Of a DNA stretch of 64,000 nucleotides, positions 62,442 to 64,000 are shown one piece after another. Position numbers and translations under genes: made by a program. Position 1 is the stretch's first letter. Each line of letters opens with the position of its first letter. This DNA comes from Amoebidium appalachense (taxonomy: Eukaryota; Ichthyosporea): positions 10,912,001 to 10,976,000 of the forward strand of contig CAVNZM010000006.1 in the NCBI GenBank assembly GCA_963693365.1. Direction: 5' to 3'. Below the pieces are notes generated by a model that worked only from the letters and a program-made list of their open reading frames with translations, searched no databases and had not been told where the DNA came from.

Positions 62442-62790
62442 GAAAGAAAGAAAGAAAAAAACCAATCCCAACGTACCTGGCACACAGAAGATGGGGAGTC
62501 ACAGCTCACCCCCCTTACCCCCATGCACACAGAACCGGCTTAAGTCACCTACTGTGAAACCTGCCCCCTCCCCCCCCCCCCCCCTCCCCCCCCCATCCCC
62601 CCCCCCAAATGCACACAGTACCTGTAGAAGTCCCTAGTCTCCTCCATGATGGCCGTGTCCTCCTCCATGCGGTCCAGGTTGGGCACCGGCACATCTGCAC
62701 ACAAAACTACCGTCAGTCGTTTTTTTTTTTTTTGTTCTTTTTTTTTTTGGGGGGGGGGGGGGTTGGTGTGTCTGTGTGTGTGTGTGTGTT

Positions 62791-62830
<40 letters not shown>

Positions 62831-63346
62831 GGTAGAGAAATGGGGTTTGGAAAGATACAGATGAAGTGTTGCCTTCGACTCGCTGTGGCAAGATTGAAGG
62901 TTCTTGTGCAGCTGCCCACCACCCCATCTCCCACTCCTTCCCCCCCCCCCCCCCCCCCCCCAATCCCCCCGTTATGTACACTGCCCTGCCTCTTACTTGC
63001 CATAAGGCTTTCTCCTCAAGGCAAAAAGGGAGCGTATGTTTTCTGGACCTGTTTTCTGTTAGGTAGAGAGATATGCAGTTGCACGGTGGGGCCATGAGCA
63101 CATGTATGCAGGTGTGGCGTTGCGATATATACATGTGTGTTTGTTGGGGGGAGGGGGAGGGGGAGACAGCAGGGACGCACCAAACTGGGGCATGTCGAGG
63201 TCTGCCAGGTTGCCGATGGAGGTGTCCAGGATGGTCTGCAGGGGCTGCTGCCCCAGCGACAGGATCGACGCACGCCTAAAGGGGGGTGGTGAGCATGCAT
63301 GGTTTGATGGTAGATTTCTTTGGGTTTCTAAATTGTGTATGCATTT

Positions 63347-63377
<31 letters not shown>

Positions 63378-63660
63378 GGGGAGGATGGTCGCATGTTTAG
63401 CCGCATGCTCATCCTTCTGAAAGGGAAAGGGAGGGCAAGTCTTAGAACACAAAGGGCCCGGAGGCAGTGGGAGGTGCGCAATGAATACACGACAGCAAGG
63501 GGGAGAAGGGGGGGGAGGGGGGGGGGGTGGTCCAGGTGCTGAGTGCGCGGCCATTAGCAATATCACAAGAAGGGACGCAGTGTTGGTTTTTTTCCCCGAA
63601 GAAATGGGGGCAGAGAGCATTTGTGTGTGTGTGTGTGGTGGTGGTGGTGGTGGTGGTGGT

Positions 63661-63698
<38 letters not shown>

Positions 63699-63792
63699 TT
63701 ATAAGCTCACCTGCTTGTGCGGGCCTTCTTTGCCACGGGGGTGTCGAGGGACGGCACCTCGCTGGCCTTGCGCACCACAGACCCCTTGGCCT
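61280..63792 (-). CDS. RAD21: RAD21/REC8-family cohesin kleisin, C-terminal part
   Basis: Kleisins close the SMC1-SMC3 cohesin ring; the C-terminal winged helix binds the SMC1 head. Five exons join in phase on the minus strand: 63792-63711, 63275-63181, 62694-62622, 61845-61746 and 61381-61280 (TAG), giving 149 residues of the C-terminus. The linker has a basic KKARTSR stretch. The last two exons form the winged helix: AARALFQVLVLASTNYLRV followed by QQDEPYDDIRITFG, matching the family Q-x-EPY-x-DI signature near the end of RAD21. The protein ends GPKRTR. The SMC3-binding N-terminus lies beyond the window. RAD21 versus meiotic REC8 cannot be decided from this part. Introns carry C and G runs, and one contains duplicated donor-like sequence. 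Confidence 0.82.
62350..62458. repeat. Poly-C, A-run and (GAAA)n block
   Basis: A run of about 42 C (62350-62391), CACCTC and C9, then an A run and AAAG repeats lie in the kleisin intron between 62621 and 61846. Confidence 0.93.
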
Positions 63793-64000
63793 CTGCAGCT
63801 GCCCGTCAGTCCCTCCCCCCCCCCCCCACCCCCCCCCCTCTCGCCCCCCGAGTCATGCCTTCTGTTGCCTCAGCGATTGAATGTGCACCTATATTAGGGG
63901 TTTACTTGCCCTCTTTTTGTGACCTTTTCAGGAACTTCCCTCCCTCCCCCCTCCTCCCCCCCCCCGCCCCCCCCTCCTCCCCCCCCCCCCCCCCCGGCCA
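63793..64000. other. Window end: C-rich intron of the kleisin gene
   Basis: Most likely intron. A short segment whose minus strand reads into a GGCAAGT (63910-63904) could be a GC-type donor of a further exon, but there is no acceptor with a pyrimidine tract, so no exon is called. Confidence 0.4.

Noticed and set aside
63904-63935. Further kleisin exon ending in a GC-type donor
   Set aside because: The would-be acceptor lies in a sense-strand purine-rich run with no pyrimidine tract, and the residues are not recognisable.

Overview
The window is nuclear DNA of an intron-rich eukaryote. Every recognisable protein gene is split by canonical GT-AG introns whose phases join exactly. The housekeeping set is eukaryotic: exosome RRP4, a PH-domain AKT/PKB kinase, a RAD21-type cohesin kleisin and a COA8-like mitochondrial factor. 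A complete AKT with PH domain, together with a fungal-style HerA-like ATPase, points to an opisthokont or a relative, perhaps a unicellular holozoan. That placement is an inference of low confidence. TAA, TAG and TGA all act as stops, so the code looks standard. Introns and intergenic DNA are saturated with long poly-G/poly-C runs and (CA/GT), (TC/GA) microsatellites, which create most of the long open frames that are not genes.

Layout. 38-1856 (-): 3' part of a subtilisin/proteinase K-like protease. 4415-9700: a transposon nest with two near-identical inverted ~1.05-kb hAT-like non-autonomous elements, a 5'-truncated non-LTR retrotransposon between two ~195-bp direct repeats that each follow an A-rich tract, and a broken piggyBac-like frame. 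12422-18031 (+): a complete five-exon DDE integrase-core gene with intact catalytic residues and very large microsatellites in its introns. 18032-22909: low-complexity DNA with no gene seen. 23133-27938 (-): COA8-like gene with a mitochondrial presequence. 29953-34569 (-): 945-residue HerA-like P-loop ATPase. 35485-42408 (+): RRP4/EXOSC2 in nine exons (292 aa). 44456-52605 (+): AKT/PKB in thirteen exons (about 481 aa, the last exon tentative). 55699-57330 (-): two-PDZ protein. 58049-58597: small element with terminal inverted repeats. 61280-63792 (-): C-terminal part of a RAD21/REC8-family kleisin.

The cellular genes belong to different processes (RNA decay, signalling, chromosome cohesion, mitochondrial assembly) and do not form an obvious pathway cluster. 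The HerA-like ATPase and RRP4 are divergently transcribed from a ~0.9-kb shared upstream region. GATTGG (inverted CCAAT) motifs recur in several upstream regions. The most unusual items are the double inverted hAT-like insertion with overlapping target duplications, the intact integrase-core gene, and the HerA-like ATPase with a long disordered linker and a possible winged-helix N-terminus.
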